Source: Burkholderiales bacterium (GTDB lineage Bacteria > Pseudomonadota > Gammaproteobacteria > Burkholderiales > Nitrosomonadaceae). From it: a stretch of 64,000 bases of DNA. A model generated the notes under the pieces. The model did no database searches. It saw only the letters and a program-made list of their open reading frames with translations, and was not told the DNA's origin. This document shows, piece by piece, positions 7,964 through 17,707 of this stretch (its first letter is position 1; every line of letters begins with the position of its first letter). Location of the stretch: contig JACKLU010000001.1 in the NCBI GenBank assembly GCA_024235735.1, positions 186,001-250,000 of the forward strand. Direction: 5' to 3'. Position numbers and translations under genes: made by a program.

Positions 7964-8787
7964 TATTTGATCCTCTGTGCAAATCCTGGTTCACCAAATG
8001 CCGTTACGTCATTTTTCATTGTAATGCGGCCTCTTTCACCTTTGACATAGAAGAACGCGGTGCAATAGATCTTGCCAAAGTACCACCATACGCAGAACAT
8101 CAGCATGGATACAAACGCCGAGAAGAATGCCGCTATCACGGTCGTATGGCCACCAAATGTCCTCAGTGATCCTTGTTCAATCAATCTCACGTATTCCGGT
8201 GTACCTGTACGGACATACAGGAATCCTGTGTAGTCAGCAACTGACAACAGTACGCCTTCCACAACTACCGGCAGATGGGTCGGGCCAAAAATCGGCCAGT
8301 TGCCCGGGTAGAAAAACAATCCCCAGAATCCGCCACCCAGTAATGCTGTAATCAACCAGTTGCCGGTCAGCAGCATGATTGTGTCAAGCATCAGTGCGCC
8401 CGGTATCATGGTCGATGGCAATACAAAGTTGATCGGATAGTGCGACCACCAGTAAAATCCCCAGTAACGGGTTAACCATTCGCCTACCAGCAGGCAAACG
8501 ATGCATAACGTCGCGCCATACGGTAAACGATAATTTACCCACAGATAGTACATCAATGCAGCACAGTACATAACACCAACTATCGGCGTTACGACCGGCC
8601 ACCATTGCCGATCTTTCCAATCAAGCCAAAAGTCCCAGTCACCTGCCAGCAGCATAAAATGCATGTGGAAGGTTCCAACTAACAATATACACAGAATCGG
8701 AAAATATACCGCATCTATGTATCTCGACATTCTGACTGCTTCGGGCGGCATCTTCGCCGCTGCTAAAATTTCGTCTGTTCTGCTCAC
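7963..8787 (-). CDS. amoA: Ammonia monooxygenase subunit A
   Basis: A 274-residue integral membrane AMO subunit, recognisable throughout (MPPEAVRMSRYIDAVYFP, GDWDFWLDWKDRQWW, RYWGFYWWSHYPINF, LRTFGGHTTVIAAFF). It is the standard marker gene for ammonia oxidisers. Start: GTG at 8787, preceded by GGGAGAG about 5-10 nt upstream; no in-frame ATG fits the family N-terminus. It overlaps amoB by one base. About 180 bp separate it from amoC, and that gap contains a strong stem-loop. From memory the residues are closer to the oligotropha/communis-like Nitrosomonas than to N. europaea; an alignment would settle that. Confidence 0.98.
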   Translation of the reverse strand: MSRTDEILAAAKMPPEAVRMSRYIDAVYFPILCILLVGTFHMHFMLLAGDWDFWLDWKDRQWWPVVTPIVGVMYCAALMYYLWVNYRLPYGATLCIVCLLVGEWLTRYWGFYWWSHYPINFVLPSTMIPGALMLDTIMLLTGNWLITALLGGGFWGLFFYPGNWPIFGPTHLPVVVEGVLLSVADYTGFLYVRTGTPEYVRLIEQGSLRTFGGHTTVIAAFFSAFVSMLMFCVWWYFGKIYCTAFFYVKGERGRITMKNDVTAFGEPGFAQRIK

Positions 8788-8916
8788 TAGACTCTCCCTT
8801 CGTTTGTTTCGTGTGATATTAATTGTGAAAACATGACGATTCCTTTCCTGTCTTTTACTATTTCTTCACCTCATGTGTGTGATTTACTCCCTGTCACACA
8901 CGCTATCCGGTGGTAG

Positions 8917-8946
8917 TCATTGCTCCCGTTTGTACGGGAGCAATGA
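8917..8946 (-). promoter_or_regulatory. Strong stem-loop between amoC and amoA
   Basis: TCATTGCTCCCG (8917-8928) and CGGGAGCAATGA (8935-8946) form a perfect 12-bp stem with a 6-nt loop. GTAG/CTAC (8913-8916, 8950-8953) extend it past a 3-nt bulge. It begins 23 bp after the amoC stop codon. No U-run follows on the minus strand, so it is not a standard terminator. A processing or stability element that lets amoC mRNA persist separately from amoAB is the likelier role; such separate amoC transcripts are known in Nitrosomonas. Confidence 0.65.
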
Positions 8947-8969
8947 TCACTACATAGTCTCAGTCTGGA

Positions 8970-9776
8970 TTAAGGAACAATCCGGTTGTTAAGTATTTCT
9001 TTGCTCTGGTTATTCCAGATAACGTCCGTCAGGTTGGAGTAACGGGTGACAATCTGTGCCGCAATACCACCTGAAAACAATCCTGCCCAGCCCAGTATCA
9101 CAAAGCCCCAGTGCAGTGGCGCGCTAAACAGCTCTTCCATGAACCAGAATGCGTGACCCCATTCGTTCAAACCAACGTTCGGCAGAATCATCAGCGGGCC
9201 GGCAATCGCCATCACCAGCGGAAATGATGTGCCGCGGCTGTACAGTGGCAGACGGGTCATCGCGTACAGGTATGCCGCTACGCCGCACACAATGTACATC
9301 GGGAATGAACCGTAAAACACCACTACGTGACTTGGCGTGAAGCTCGTGTCACGAATAATCACCTGATGCCAGGACGCATCTTGCTCGGTAAAGAAGCTGC
9401 CGCCCCAGTAAACACCAAACAGATAAACACCCAGCCACATCATCCAGTAGAAGTAACGTTTGACTTCCAGTTTAGGATCCAGGTTGTCCAGTTGCTCTTT
9501 CGTGTCACGGGTCTTCAGTATCCAGCCCCATGTTACCAGCGCAAACAGCGGCATCAGCGTCATGTGCACACGCCACAGCCCCATCCATACACGGTCAAAT
9601 TCCGGCTCCATCGAGTCCATCCCATGCGAATACGCAAATGTCCTCTGATACCAGATCCAGAATATCGCTACCGCCAGCATTATACCCATGCCCAGCTTGT
9701 AGTACTTCGAGTCGTACCACAGTGACATGTCGTAGTCCGCGCTCGCAGCACTACTCGTTCCATACGTTGTTGCCAT
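8970..9776 (-). CDS. amoC: Ammonia monooxygenase subunit C
   Basis: A 268-residue integral membrane AMO subunit with about six hydrophobic helices. The conserved stretch GLNEWGHAFWFMEELF followed by APLHWGF contains the histidines that align with the copper-C/D site of particulate methane monooxygenase subunit C. First gene of the amoCABED cluster. The ATG at 9776 follows an excellent ribosome site (AAGGAGGA, 5 nt upstream). The long AT-rich leader with palindromes lies upstream. Length matches operon-encoded AmoC; singleton amoC copies elsewhere in the genome are usual in this group but cannot be seen here. Confidence 0.98.
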   Translation of the reverse strand: MATTYGTSSAASADYDMSLWYDSKYYKLGMGIMLAVAIFWIWYQRTFAYSHGMDSMEPEFDRVWMGLWRVHMTLMPLFALVTWGWILKTRDTKEQLDNLDPKLEVKRYFYWMMWLGVYLFGVYWGGSFFTEQDASWHQVIIRDTSFTPSHVVVFYGSFPMYIVCGVAAYLYAMTRLPLYSRGTSFPLVMAIAGPLMILPNVGLNEWGHAFWFMEELFSAPLHWGFVILGWAGLFSGGIAAQIVTRYSNLTDVIWNNQSKEILNNRIVP

Positions 9777-9837
9777 GTTATTCCTCCTTACTTACTTGTT
9801 AATTAATACTACTTCCTACTAACTTCTCTTTCCTTAA

Positions 9838-9853
9838 TACTAATTAATTAGTA
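9838..9853. promoter_or_regulatory. 16-bp perfect palindrome in the amoC leader
   Basis: TACTAATTAATTAGTA is a perfect palindrome 62 bp upstream of the amoC start codon, inside the probable 5' leader. It could be an operator or a weak RNA hairpin. A possible -35 element TTGACT (complement of 9935-9940) lies about 80 bp further upstream, with only a poor -10 behind it. Confidence 0.4.
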
Positions 9854-9980
9854 CTGCTTTTTACAACAGCTTCAGGCGCTTCTACTCCTCGCCTCTCCGC
9901 TGCAAACCACAGGCTAGTCGACCTTAACCCACAAAGTCAAGTCATTTGTCATATAATCACCCCTAGCTCTGTATGGATTA

Positions 9981-10020
9981 TTGAATATTAATGGATAATA
10001 TTTCCAATTTCAATATTCAA
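9981..10020. promoter_or_regulatory. AT-rich inverted repeat upstream of amoC
   Basis: TTGAATATT (9981-9989) and AATATTCAA (10012-10020) are perfect 9-bp inverted copies with a 22-bp spacer, about 205-245 bp upstream of amoC. The whole 9777-10163 gap is AT-rich and carries no gene; it separates amoC from the end of addA and must contain the amo promoter. The repeat is a candidate regulator-binding region. Confidence 0.35.
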
Positions 10021-10163
10021 ATTTACTGAAAATTAACCCAATGATAAAAAAATTTTTGACCTGCGCATCATTGTTTCCCCAATTTCATTGAAAATAAAAC
10101 AGATTGCCACAATCAATAAAATTATTTTCAAAAATTATTTATTCAGTTTGATTCTGGCACATT

Positions 10164-13100
10164 TCATTTATACTCCCATTCCCGCCATCCATTTAGCAGA
10201 GGAAAGTAGAGGCCTAGAAAAATTTTACGTCTATCAATTTCTCGAAAAACTTGCGCATAGCTGTTTAATTGGTTTCGATATCGTTCAAGTTCTCTGTCCA
10301 GGAATAATGCTATGTCAGCACCTTCGTGGCTGCTTGTTTTGTAATCGATTATCCAACGTACATCGTTTGAATCACAAAAAGTACGATCTATTACATAATT
10401 AACTGCCCTAGCTCCCATTATATGCGTCAATTTGAGCTCATTCTGCGCTTCTTTTTTTTCGCTTAATAACCACTGCCCACGCTCGTCCGCTAATGTATTT
10501 GTTAACGCGACTACGATGCGATCAACGGCTCGCTCCAGTGTTTTGTGATCCGCACTTAATCCATTATTCAATAATCCGAGCTTAAACATTCTTCGCATGG
10601 CATGAATGCGCGAATCATTCCATTCGTATAATTTGTCTTCAGCCATTTGCTGCAAAGTTCTATGTACAATACTGCCAATATGTCTGGCAATCTCACTGGC
10701 CCAGAAAAATTCAATTTGTTCTTGAGTATTCGTCACTGCATCATTGGATTGCCACACAACCGATTGCGGTGCAACCGGTAACTGCCAATTTGATGTTATT
10801 CGCGCGATCGATTGATTGTATTTTTTTTCTTGATTGTTCGTAAAATTGCGCTCTTCGATTCTACACAAACCTTCACTCAACGCTTTATTGAAGTCCTTCT
10901 CGACAACGGGCCAAAGCCTATTCAGCAGACTACCCGCGCGCGGCAGTCGAATTTTCGTTTCCTCGCTAGCGCGAGTTGTAGTAACATGCCCGAACAGGTG
11001 CAAAAATTTTTTAGCGCGTGTTGCTGCAACATATAAAAGTCGATCTGACTCGAAATTTTCTTTATCGCGCTCAACCGATGTAATCCATTGATTTATTTTA
11101 TTACCTGTATCACCCGCTCTTTGGACAGGCGCAAGAAATAGATCCGTTTCTCTATGCACAGTAACGATTAACTCAGAATTTATATTGTCTTTAATACGTG
11201 GTAATTCCATCCATTGCAGTAATTGTGGTGACTGTTTTTTGGAACTGTAACCCAAGCCAGGTATCAGCACCGTATCAAATTCCAATCCTTTGGATTTATG
11301 AATCGTCATTATCTGTAAACGATCATCTGCTTGTAAGTCTGTTGATGCAAATAACCGGGTCAGACCATTGAGAAATACAGTCCAGTTTGCAATATTCCCG
11401 GCAGAATCATGTTGATCAAGATATTCAAAGAAAATTTGCGCATCCTTAAGCTTGCTCGCTTCTGCTTGCTTCAAATTCTCCGTTATGCATCCCGGGCCGC
11501 CCAAGGCCAACCAGGTAATTTCGACTGTATGACGCAGTGACATACGCATACGATTTTGTATGCATTGTGCAAATACACGTCGAACCCTCTGCAAGCGTAG
11601 TAAGCCATCTTCAGAAATACCGGATAAATGACTTTCATCATTCATTGAATTCCAGATTGTTGATGATTTGCCACGAAGGCTATTTTCATCGGAAACGAGA
11701 CTGGGAAATACCAAGGCTTGCAAATCAGCAAGTTCTAAACCACACCATGGCGCACGGAGCACCGACAGCCAGGCGATACGGTCAGCCAGATCCAACAGCG
11801 CACGCGTAAGCATTAACAAATCATGTATTACCGGCTTATCATTCAGTGCGTCGATATCTACAGCACGAAAACGGAGATTATTGGTCTTTAGAAGCGGTAC
11901 AATTTCCCTCAAATGATTGCGATTGCGCACCAGAATTGCAATGGAGTCATCCGGACGCTTATGCCTGATCTGCTGAATAGCATCAATAACCTGTTGCGCT
12001 TCTTGTGCACGGCTATTCTCGAATAACGGATGCAGTGTCACAGCGCGTTCTGCTTGCTCATCATGCACAGCGAATGAAGGCGTATACGCCACTGCCCCAA
12101 CCGCGCTATTTTCGATTGCAGGCATGATTTGCTGAAAAGCGTGGTTGACCCAGTTGACAATACCGCGCTGCGAACGAAAATTACTGCTTAGCGTAATCGA
12201 TTCCAATTTAATGTCACCAATGCCAAATTGTCGCGCCTGCAAAAACAATCCGACTTCAGCCTCACGGAATCGATAAATGGATTGCATGGGATCACCAACG
12301 GCAAACAAGCTTCGCCCATCATGCATTTCCCACCCGCCGATCAGTTTCTCGATCAAATGAAACTGACTGATCGAAGTATCTTGAAATTCATCAATTAACA
12401 AATGCCTGATTCGATAATCCAGATGCAACGCCAGGTCCGTCGGCATTTCAGCTTCACCCAGCGCATTTACAGCGCGTTGGGCCACTTCCGTAAAATCGAC
12501 CTGACCCGTAGCATGAAAGATCAATTTCAATTCTGCAACAGCATGCGGCAACAATCGCGTTATTACGCCCAGTATCTCCCACTGTGTATCGTTGTAAGCG
12601 GGTGGCGGCAGCTCGCGCATCGCAATTAAAGCCTGACGCACTGATTCGTCATCTCTCACCGACTGAATAAATTCCACCATGCGCGCCTTCCATTGCTTGG
12701 CCGACTCTTTTTCCGTGGCTGTCGTCCCGCCCGGGAATCCCAGATTCTTATCGATTCTATCGCGCCACGCACCTTCCCGGGTCAACAACAACTCGGCAAC
12801 ACCACGCCATTCTTCAACCGTACCCGGCGAATTCTCAAGGTCTACGCAATGTGCAATCATGGAAGGTTTATCCGAGGCTGCCAGATTTGCAGCGGCGTAG
12901 CACATCAGGTCAACCAGTTCATTTTTCAACATCGCGGGAAACGCGTTGGATGCATTTGATACCGCATTGCGATGCAAAGCTTGTAATGAAGCTTCCAGCT
13001 CTTCACGTGTCCTGCCGTGAATATGGCGCAACCAGTGATCCCGGCGTCCCAGCATTTCAACCAGCAAATTGACGATAAACTCGGTATCGTTATCCAGATG

Positions 13101-13649
13101 ATCGAACAACCGTTCAAGATCATCCGCTATCGCCGTGTTTTCATTGAGTAGCCCGACAATTGAGCGCGCAGCGCGAATATAGAGATCCGCCGTGTCCTCC
13201 GTCGTTTCCGGTTGCGCACCGAATTGTGACAATATCGGCATTTGCTGCGTTAATGACGCGCATAACGAGTCGATCGTTTGTATGCGTAATCGCGTTGGAT
13301 TGTCAAGAATTCTCCATGCCTTCACTCGGTCACGTTGTAGTGCACTGATGGCAAGCTCATGTGTTAACTGATCGAACGCACTCAGTTCTTCAGGCCGCGT
13401 TGATGATTCTGAGCCTGCTGACTGCAAGGCTTTCAACACACGTTCGCGCATTTCCGCAGCAGCTTTGCGGGTAAAAGTAACTGCTACAATTTCTTCAGGA
13501 TTATCAACAAAAGCCAGCAAGCGCAGGTAACGCTGAATTAGCAACCCCGTTTTACCCGACCCCGCCGGCGCCTGAACAATAAATGATTGTGTTGGATCAA
13601 GAGTACGCAGGCGCGCTTCAGCATCAGGAATGTCATTAAAGTTATTCAT
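10164..13649 (-). CDS. addA: UvrD-type helicase-nuclease, AddA-like
   Basis: A 1161-residue superfamily 1A helicase of the AddA/RecB class. Motifs in order: Walker A APAGSGKT (about residue 28), motif Ia AVTFTRKAAAEM, Walker B LLIDEFQDTS, motif III VGDPMQSIYRFREAE, motif V TIHKSKGLEFDTVL and motif VI LYVAATRAKK. The C-terminus holds a PD-(D/E)XK nuclease core (WIIDYKTS). With AddB it processes double-strand DNA ends to load RecA. Its start overlaps the addB stop by 8 nt, so translation is coupled. The downstream gene is amoC, about 390 bp away and separately expressed. Length is in the family range. Confidence 0.93.
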   Translation of the reverse strand: MNNFNDIPDAEARLRTLDPTQSFIVQAPAGSGKTGLLIQRYLRLLAFVDNPEEIVAVTFTRKAAAEMRERVLKALQSAGSESSTRPEELSAFDQLTHELAISALQRDRVKAWRILDNPTRLRIQTIDSLCASLTQQMPILSQFGAQPETTEDTADLYIRAARSIVGLLNENTAIADDLERLFDHLDNDTEFIVNLLVEMLGRRDHWLRHIHGRTREELEASLQALHRNAVSNASNAFPAMLKNELVDLMCYAAANLAASDKPSMIAHCVDLENSPGTVEEWRGVAELLLTREGAWRDRIDKNLGFPGGTTATEKESAKQWKARMVEFIQSVRDDESVRQALIAMRELPPPAYNDTQWEILGVITRLLPHAVAELKLIFHATGQVDFTEVAQRAVNALGEAEMPTDLALHLDYRIRHLLIDEFQDTSISQFHLIEKLIGGWEMHDGRSLFAVGDPMQSIYRFREAEVGLFLQARQFGIGDIKLESITLSSNFRSQRGIVNWVNHAFQQIMPAIENSAVGAVAYTPSFAVHDEQAERAVTLHPLFENSRAQEAQQVIDAIQQIRHKRPDDSIAILVRNRNHLREIVPLLKTNNLRFRAVDIDALNDKPVIHDLLMLTRALLDLADRIAWLSVLRAPWCGLELADLQALVFPSLVSDENSLRGKSSTIWNSMNDESHLSGISEDGLLRLQRVRRVFAQCIQNRMRMSLRHTVEITWLALGGPGCITENLKQAEASKLKDAQIFFEYLDQHDSAGNIANWTVFLNGLTRLFASTDLQADDRLQIMTIHKSKGLEFDTVLIPGLGYSSKKQSPQLLQWMELPRIKDNINSELIVTVHRETDLFLAPVQRAGDTGNKINQWITSVERDKENFESDRLLYVAATRAKKFLHLFGHVTTTRASEETKIRLPRAGSLLNRLWPVVEKDFNKALSEGLCRIEERNFTNNQEKKYNQSIARITSNWQLPVAPQSVVWQSNDAVTNTQEQIEFFWASEIARHIGSIVHRTLQQMAEDKLYEWNDSRIHAMRRMFKLGLLNNGLSADHKTLERAVDRIVVALTNTLADERGQWLLSEKKEAQNELKLTHIMGARAVNYVIDRTFCDSNDVRWIIDYKTSSHEGADIALFLDRELERYRNQLNSYAQVFREIDRRKIFLGLYFPLLNGWREWEYK

Positions 13650-16455
13650 TCAAAACATCTCTGTCTTCAGTCGTCAGAAGGCGCTCATTAATACGGCAGA
13701 AGGATTGAAAGTCGCAATAGCGGCAGGTTTCCGGAAACTTTTTTGGCATTACCCGTGCATCGCCGCTCATAAAACCATTGGCGAGCTGCAAAAAAACAGC
13801 ATTCCACTGATCGAATAGCGCTGCCCAGCTTGGAAATGCATCACACTTACCCGATTTGTCAAACGCGTCGACACCCGGCAACAAATCATCATATTGAGTC
13901 AGTGCCGAAAAAACCATATTTCCTGACTTTATCGTTGCAAATGCAATTCCCGCCACTTCAGGCAATGGTGGACTGGCCATGACAAGATATAACGGCAATT
14001 GTGGCTCGTCAGGTCGCTCACCCAGCATCGTATCAATTTCATATTGACTGGTTTTATAATCGATAATAAGCCGCATACCATTCTCAAGACGATCAACCCG
14101 ATCCATGCGCCCCTGTAATTTCAATTCGCCGATCTGAATAACATGACTCTGCTCAACCGCTTCAACTGTGAAACCGCTTCGACCCATCTCTGCTTCAAGC
14201 CATTCACGCACCAGACGAACCAAACGTTTGCATTCGATGGACAAGAATCGATCAGACAATGCAAAAGGCTTTTTTCGCTTGATGCTCTGAACCGCATCAT
14301 GACTTGCCGCAAAAAGAATATTATCGAGATCTTCCTGATTGATATTGTCTAGCGCCTGTCTGGTTTTAAACGTGCTCCATACCGAAGCCAGAACCTGATG
14401 TACCAGTATCCCCCGCTCCATGGCATTTAATCCGATATGCGGCGCATCCCCCCTGTCGACAGCCATGCGATGCCGGGCCCATGCCCGAAATGGACAGGCC
14501 GCATAATCCTTGATAACTGCAACACCGCCACCCACTTCATGCTTAGCCATTAATGGCGCGCGATCATCGACGACATGCTCAAGATGAACGGCCTGAACGA
14601 TTAAGTTCCGATGGCTCTGGTATCGTGGCAAATCAATACTGCTTTCCGGTATTAAACGAATCAGCGGACTTGGCGGGATTTCCAGCACATCAGCACCATC
14701 GCTGAATTTTGAATGACTCAGCACCACCTCGTCAGCGCTGTCCATCCAATGCGCGGTAATTCGTTGTGAAAACGCAAACGCCTCTGCTGCTGATCCCATT
14801 GGCATGCCGGATTTTTGCTGCAATGCATACGGTATAAAAGGATTGGTGCGTGGGCGCAAGGGCCATTGCTCGTCAGACAATCCCATCACCCACAGGTGAT
14901 CAAACTTAAGACCTGACGCTTCAAGAACACCGAGTATCTGAATAGGTACTGGTGGTGTCTGTGGTTGAAACACAGTATTAGACACGATATGATTTAACCG
15001 CCGAACCGCACTGGCGAAACCGGTTTGCGGCATGACAAGATCGAGGGACGCCAACTCAGCCACGGCTTCATGCAATTTCTGGAATGTCTGATACTCCCTG
15101 GAGTCCAGTGTACGCTCTCCAGGGAATCCGATAATCTGAAGTATATGCAGCATTAATTCAGCGTAATCGCTATGTCGAGCCTTTTGCGGCAGGTCGCGCT
15201 GGCAAAACGCAAGTAACATCGAAAAATTTTCCAGTAACACTGGACATCCGACTCCTGAGCGACCATCTGGATGCTTGTCATTGGACAACATTTGCAATAA
15301 TGAAACGAACTGTTCAAGCGTCAGATCCGGCGCGGCATATCGACGCAACGTCTGTTCCAGCAATGCCCGATCATGGATTTCCGAATCACCCCCCCCAATG
15401 AACGGTGAGCGCAGTAAACTACTGATCCGATCATAGGCCGCTGTTTGTGAAACCAACATTAGGATGGCCAGCGCAGTATCAACTAAAGGATAATCCAGCA
15501 GTCGCAAGCCCAGTGAAATATTAAAAGGCAGACGCGATGCGTAGTGTTGGTAGGGCTGCGGCAAAGCCGCACACACATCAGGTTGCATCACGTCACTGAA
15601 GACACGCTGCAATGCACTGCGCCGTTGTGTTAATGCCGGCGCAACAATGCCAATTGAAGCAGAAGGATCAGTTTCCAGTCTGGAACGCGCCCAAACTGCC
15701 GCATGATATATCTCATCCTCGGCATCGGTATAACAGACATGCCTCACGGCATGCGTATCTTTATCGCTTTCAGATTCACGATCAGTCACCGGAGACCGGA
15801 TCAATGCTACGCTACTTCCCAATGCCTTCAGATCTTTCAATACTGCAATTTGTTGCGGAGTAAAATGATCGAAACCAAAGCAAAACAATTCATCCGGTCT
15901 TTCAACGCGGCCTTGTGTGCACAGGATTCTGATCAGCTCACCAAGACAAGCTGGGTCGGTCTGATTATTATCGACAAGGTGCTTCCGATAGGTTTCTGAC
16001 CAGCGACGAAAAGCAATCGAATCTTCATTCAATGGATATTGTTCAAAATCACTCGACAATTGCCAGTCATGGAGCAGTTGCCAGGCTTCGAAAGCAAGAC
16101 GGGCCGCCTGCGTAATATTGAGCAGCAAACCGCCCGTGTCATCCGATTGAATTATTTTTTCCCAAAGCATATGTGCCTGCACGGCATTCAACAGTAAGGG
16201 AATATCGATGCTCTGGGCGGAATAAAGCGCATTCAGGTATATCCGCTCAAGAAAAGTGGCAAACGGCAATATATCTGGTGTTTGCCAGACAACCTGATGC
16301 CGGTCAAGCTGATGCTGATTAAAATCGTTTGCAAGCGCCTGAGCCAGTCTGCGATTCGGTGTAACAACAGTCGCTGCCGTTACCCCGGTATTCAGGCGCT
16401 TGAAAAGATCTTCTTGTGAAAGGAATTGAAATTGTGATGTGGAGGCATGTAGCAT
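13642..16455 (-). CDS. addB: AddB-like PD-(D/E)XK nuclease, helicase-exonuclease partner
   Basis: A 937-residue protein with an inactivated-helicase-like body and a C-terminal PD-(D/E)XK nuclease (about 660-925): LIIDYKTSQYE with the catalytic Asp and Lys. Four cysteines that could form an iron-sulphur staple are present: one in DYAACPFRAW and three in CRYCDFQSFC, as in AddB proteins. The N-terminal helicase half has VVTPNRRLAQAL in place of a clear Walker A, so ATPase activity in this subunit is doubtful. It lies 45 bp downstream of fdxA and overlaps addA. Betaproteobacterial versions are often annotated only as 'probable DNA repair protein'. Confidence 0.88.
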   Translation of the reverse strand: MLHASTSQFQFLSQEDLFKRLNTGVTAATVVTPNRRLAQALANDFNQHQLDRHQVVWQTPDILPFATFLERIYLNALYSAQSIDIPLLLNAVQAHMLWEKIIQSDDTGGLLLNITQAARLAFEAWQLLHDWQLSSDFEQYPLNEDSIAFRRWSETYRKHLVDNNQTDPACLGELIRILCTQGRVERPDELFCFGFDHFTPQQIAVLKDLKALGSSVALIRSPVTDRESESDKDTHAVRHVCYTDAEDEIYHAAVWARSRLETDPSASIGIVAPALTQRRSALQRVFSDVMQPDVCAALPQPYQHYASRLPFNISLGLRLLDYPLVDTALAILMLVSQTAAYDRISSLLRSPFIGGGDSEIHDRALLEQTLRRYAAPDLTLEQFVSLLQMLSNDKHPDGRSGVGCPVLLENFSMLLAFCQRDLPQKARHSDYAELMLHILQIIGFPGERTLDSREYQTFQKLHEAVAELASLDLVMPQTGFASAVRRLNHIVSNTVFQPQTPPVPIQILGVLEASGLKFDHLWVMGLSDEQWPLRPRTNPFIPYALQQKSGMPMGSAAEAFAFSQRITAHWMDSADEVVLSHSKFSDGADVLEIPPSPLIRLIPESSIDLPRYQSHRNLIVQAVHLEHVVDDRAPLMAKHEVGGGVAVIKDYAACPFRAWARHRMAVDRGDAPHIGLNAMERGILVHQVLASVWSTFKTRQALDNINQEDLDNILFAASHDAVQSIKRKKPFALSDRFLSIECKRLVRLVREWLEAEMGRSGFTVEAVEQSHVIQIGELKLQGRMDRVDRLENGMRLIIDYKTSQYEIDTMLGERPDEPQLPLYLVMASPPLPEVAGIAFATIKSGNMVFSALTQYDDLLPGVDAFDKSGKCDAFPSWAALFDQWNAVFLQLANGFMSGDARVMPKKFPETCRYCDFQSFCRINERLLTTEDRDVLNE

Positions 16456-16500
16456 GGATTAAAAACTCACGTTTCCACGCCGATGCCACCATTGTGTGAC

Positions 16501-16824
16501 TCAGCGCTGCAGATGCTCCCGCTTATCGGCGACACTCGCCCATTCGTCAGCATCGGGCAATGATTCTTTCTTTTCAATGATCGGCTGCCACTGCTTGGAT
16601 AACTCTGCATTTAAAGCGATAAAGTCGAGTTGAGAGTCGGGCACGTCATCTTCCGCATAAATGGCCTCAACAGGACACTCCGCAACACACAACGTGCAAT
16701 CGATACATTCATCCGGATCAATGACCAGAAAATTTGGACCTTCACGGAAACAATCAACCGGACAAACATCAACACAATCCGTATATTTACATTTAATACA
16801 ATTCTCAGTAACTACATAAGCCAT
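16501..16824 (-). CDS. fdxA: Seven-iron ferredoxin FdxA
   Basis: A 107-residue [3Fe-4S][4Fe-4S] ferredoxin. The N-terminal half has ENCIKCKYTDCVDVCPVDCF, in which one cluster takes the 3Fe form, and CIDCTLCVAECP holds the 4Fe cluster. The long C-terminal helix typical of FdxA is present. It is a low-potential electron carrier in the cytoplasm. An AAGGAA ribosome site precedes the ATG by 7 nt. It is followed after only 45 bp, without a terminator, by addB and addA, so the three may share a transcript. Confidence 0.95.
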   Translation of the reverse strand: MAYVVTENCIKCKYTDCVDVCPVDCFREGPNFLVIDPDECIDCTLCVAECPVEAIYAEDDVPDSQLDFIALNAELSKQWQPIIEKKESLPDADEWASVADKREHLQR

Positions 16825-17077
16825 GAAACGATTCCTTGCGTTACACTTATTTATAAAATCCGGTATTTTAGCAGAATTTTATTCCTTGCCGCTATCGCCT
16901 GCGAAGATGATTTTGCCTAAGGAAGCCGTTTTTCAAGATTAACGCCTAAATCATACGTGAAAAGCTAACCGGTCGATTTGTTTACAGTCTTGAAATTTGC
17001 CACCAGCGCCTCCTCTGGCTGGAAAAAGACTGAATGGGTGATTATAAGAAAACGGATATGGAAGTGCTGCGGATTTA

Positions 17078-17707
17078 TCAATGCGGCAGCTTGTGTTGAC
17101 TGCTTTCCAGAGCAATCTGTTTCAGTTCCAGCAAGTGCATGGCGCCGGTTTTTTGCATGACATTGCTTCGGTGAATTTCCACTGTACGATGACTGATACC
17201 CAGATGCGCGGCAATTTCCTTATTTGACAATCCCTGAACGACAAAAGCCAGAACTTCTCTTTCGCGACCGGTTAATTTTGTCAGCAGATCCCTTGCTCTT
17301 TGTGCATTATCTTCCGCCCTCAGTTTATTTTCATAATCTGCAAAGGCTGATGCGATGCAGACCATCAGCTTTTCCCGGGTTACCGGCTTGGTTAGAAAAT
17401 CGACAGCACCGGCCTTGATTGCTTTGACGCTTTGTGGAATCGTGCCATAGCCGGTCAGAAAAATAATGGGCAGCATGCATGCTCTTTTGTTCAGCGCCTC
17501 CTGCAATTGCAACCCATCCAAACCGGGCATCTGCAGGTCCGTGATGATGCACCCTTTCCAGTGCGACAAGTCATGTTCAAGAAATTCTTCCGCGCTTTCA
17601 AATGACTCAACGGTCATTGCCTGCTGCGTCAACATGAGTGTTAGTGAGTGACGCACTGCCGCATCATCATCAATAATGTAAACAGTAAAATTACCAAACT
17701 TCTTCAT
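17078..17707 (-). CDS. FixJ/NarL-type response regulator
   Basis: A 209-residue two-domain regulator. The receiver (about 5-120) has the acidic pair DDD, phospho-acceptor Asp in IITDLQMPG and the Lys in FLTKPV. The C-terminal LuxR-type helix-turn-helix (about 140-200) reads LTGREREVLAFVVQGLSNKEIAAHLGIS, the last stretch matching FixJ-like proteins. It overlaps the upstream sensor kinase by 4 nt (ATGA), so the two form a unit. The target genes are unknown. Neighbouring amo and fdxA genes make a redox or oxygen signal conceivable, but nothing in the sequence proves it. Confidence 0.9.
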   Translation of the reverse strand: MKKFGNFTVYIIDDDAAVRHSLTLMLTQQAMTVESFESAEEFLEHDLSHWKGCIITDLQMPGLDGLQLQEALNKRACMLPIIFLTGYGTIPQSVKAIKAGAVDFLTKPVTREKLMVCIASAFADYENKLRAEDNAQRARDLLTKLTGREREVLAFVVQGLSNKEIAAHLGISHRTVEIHRSNVMQKTGAMHLLELKQIALESSQHKLPH

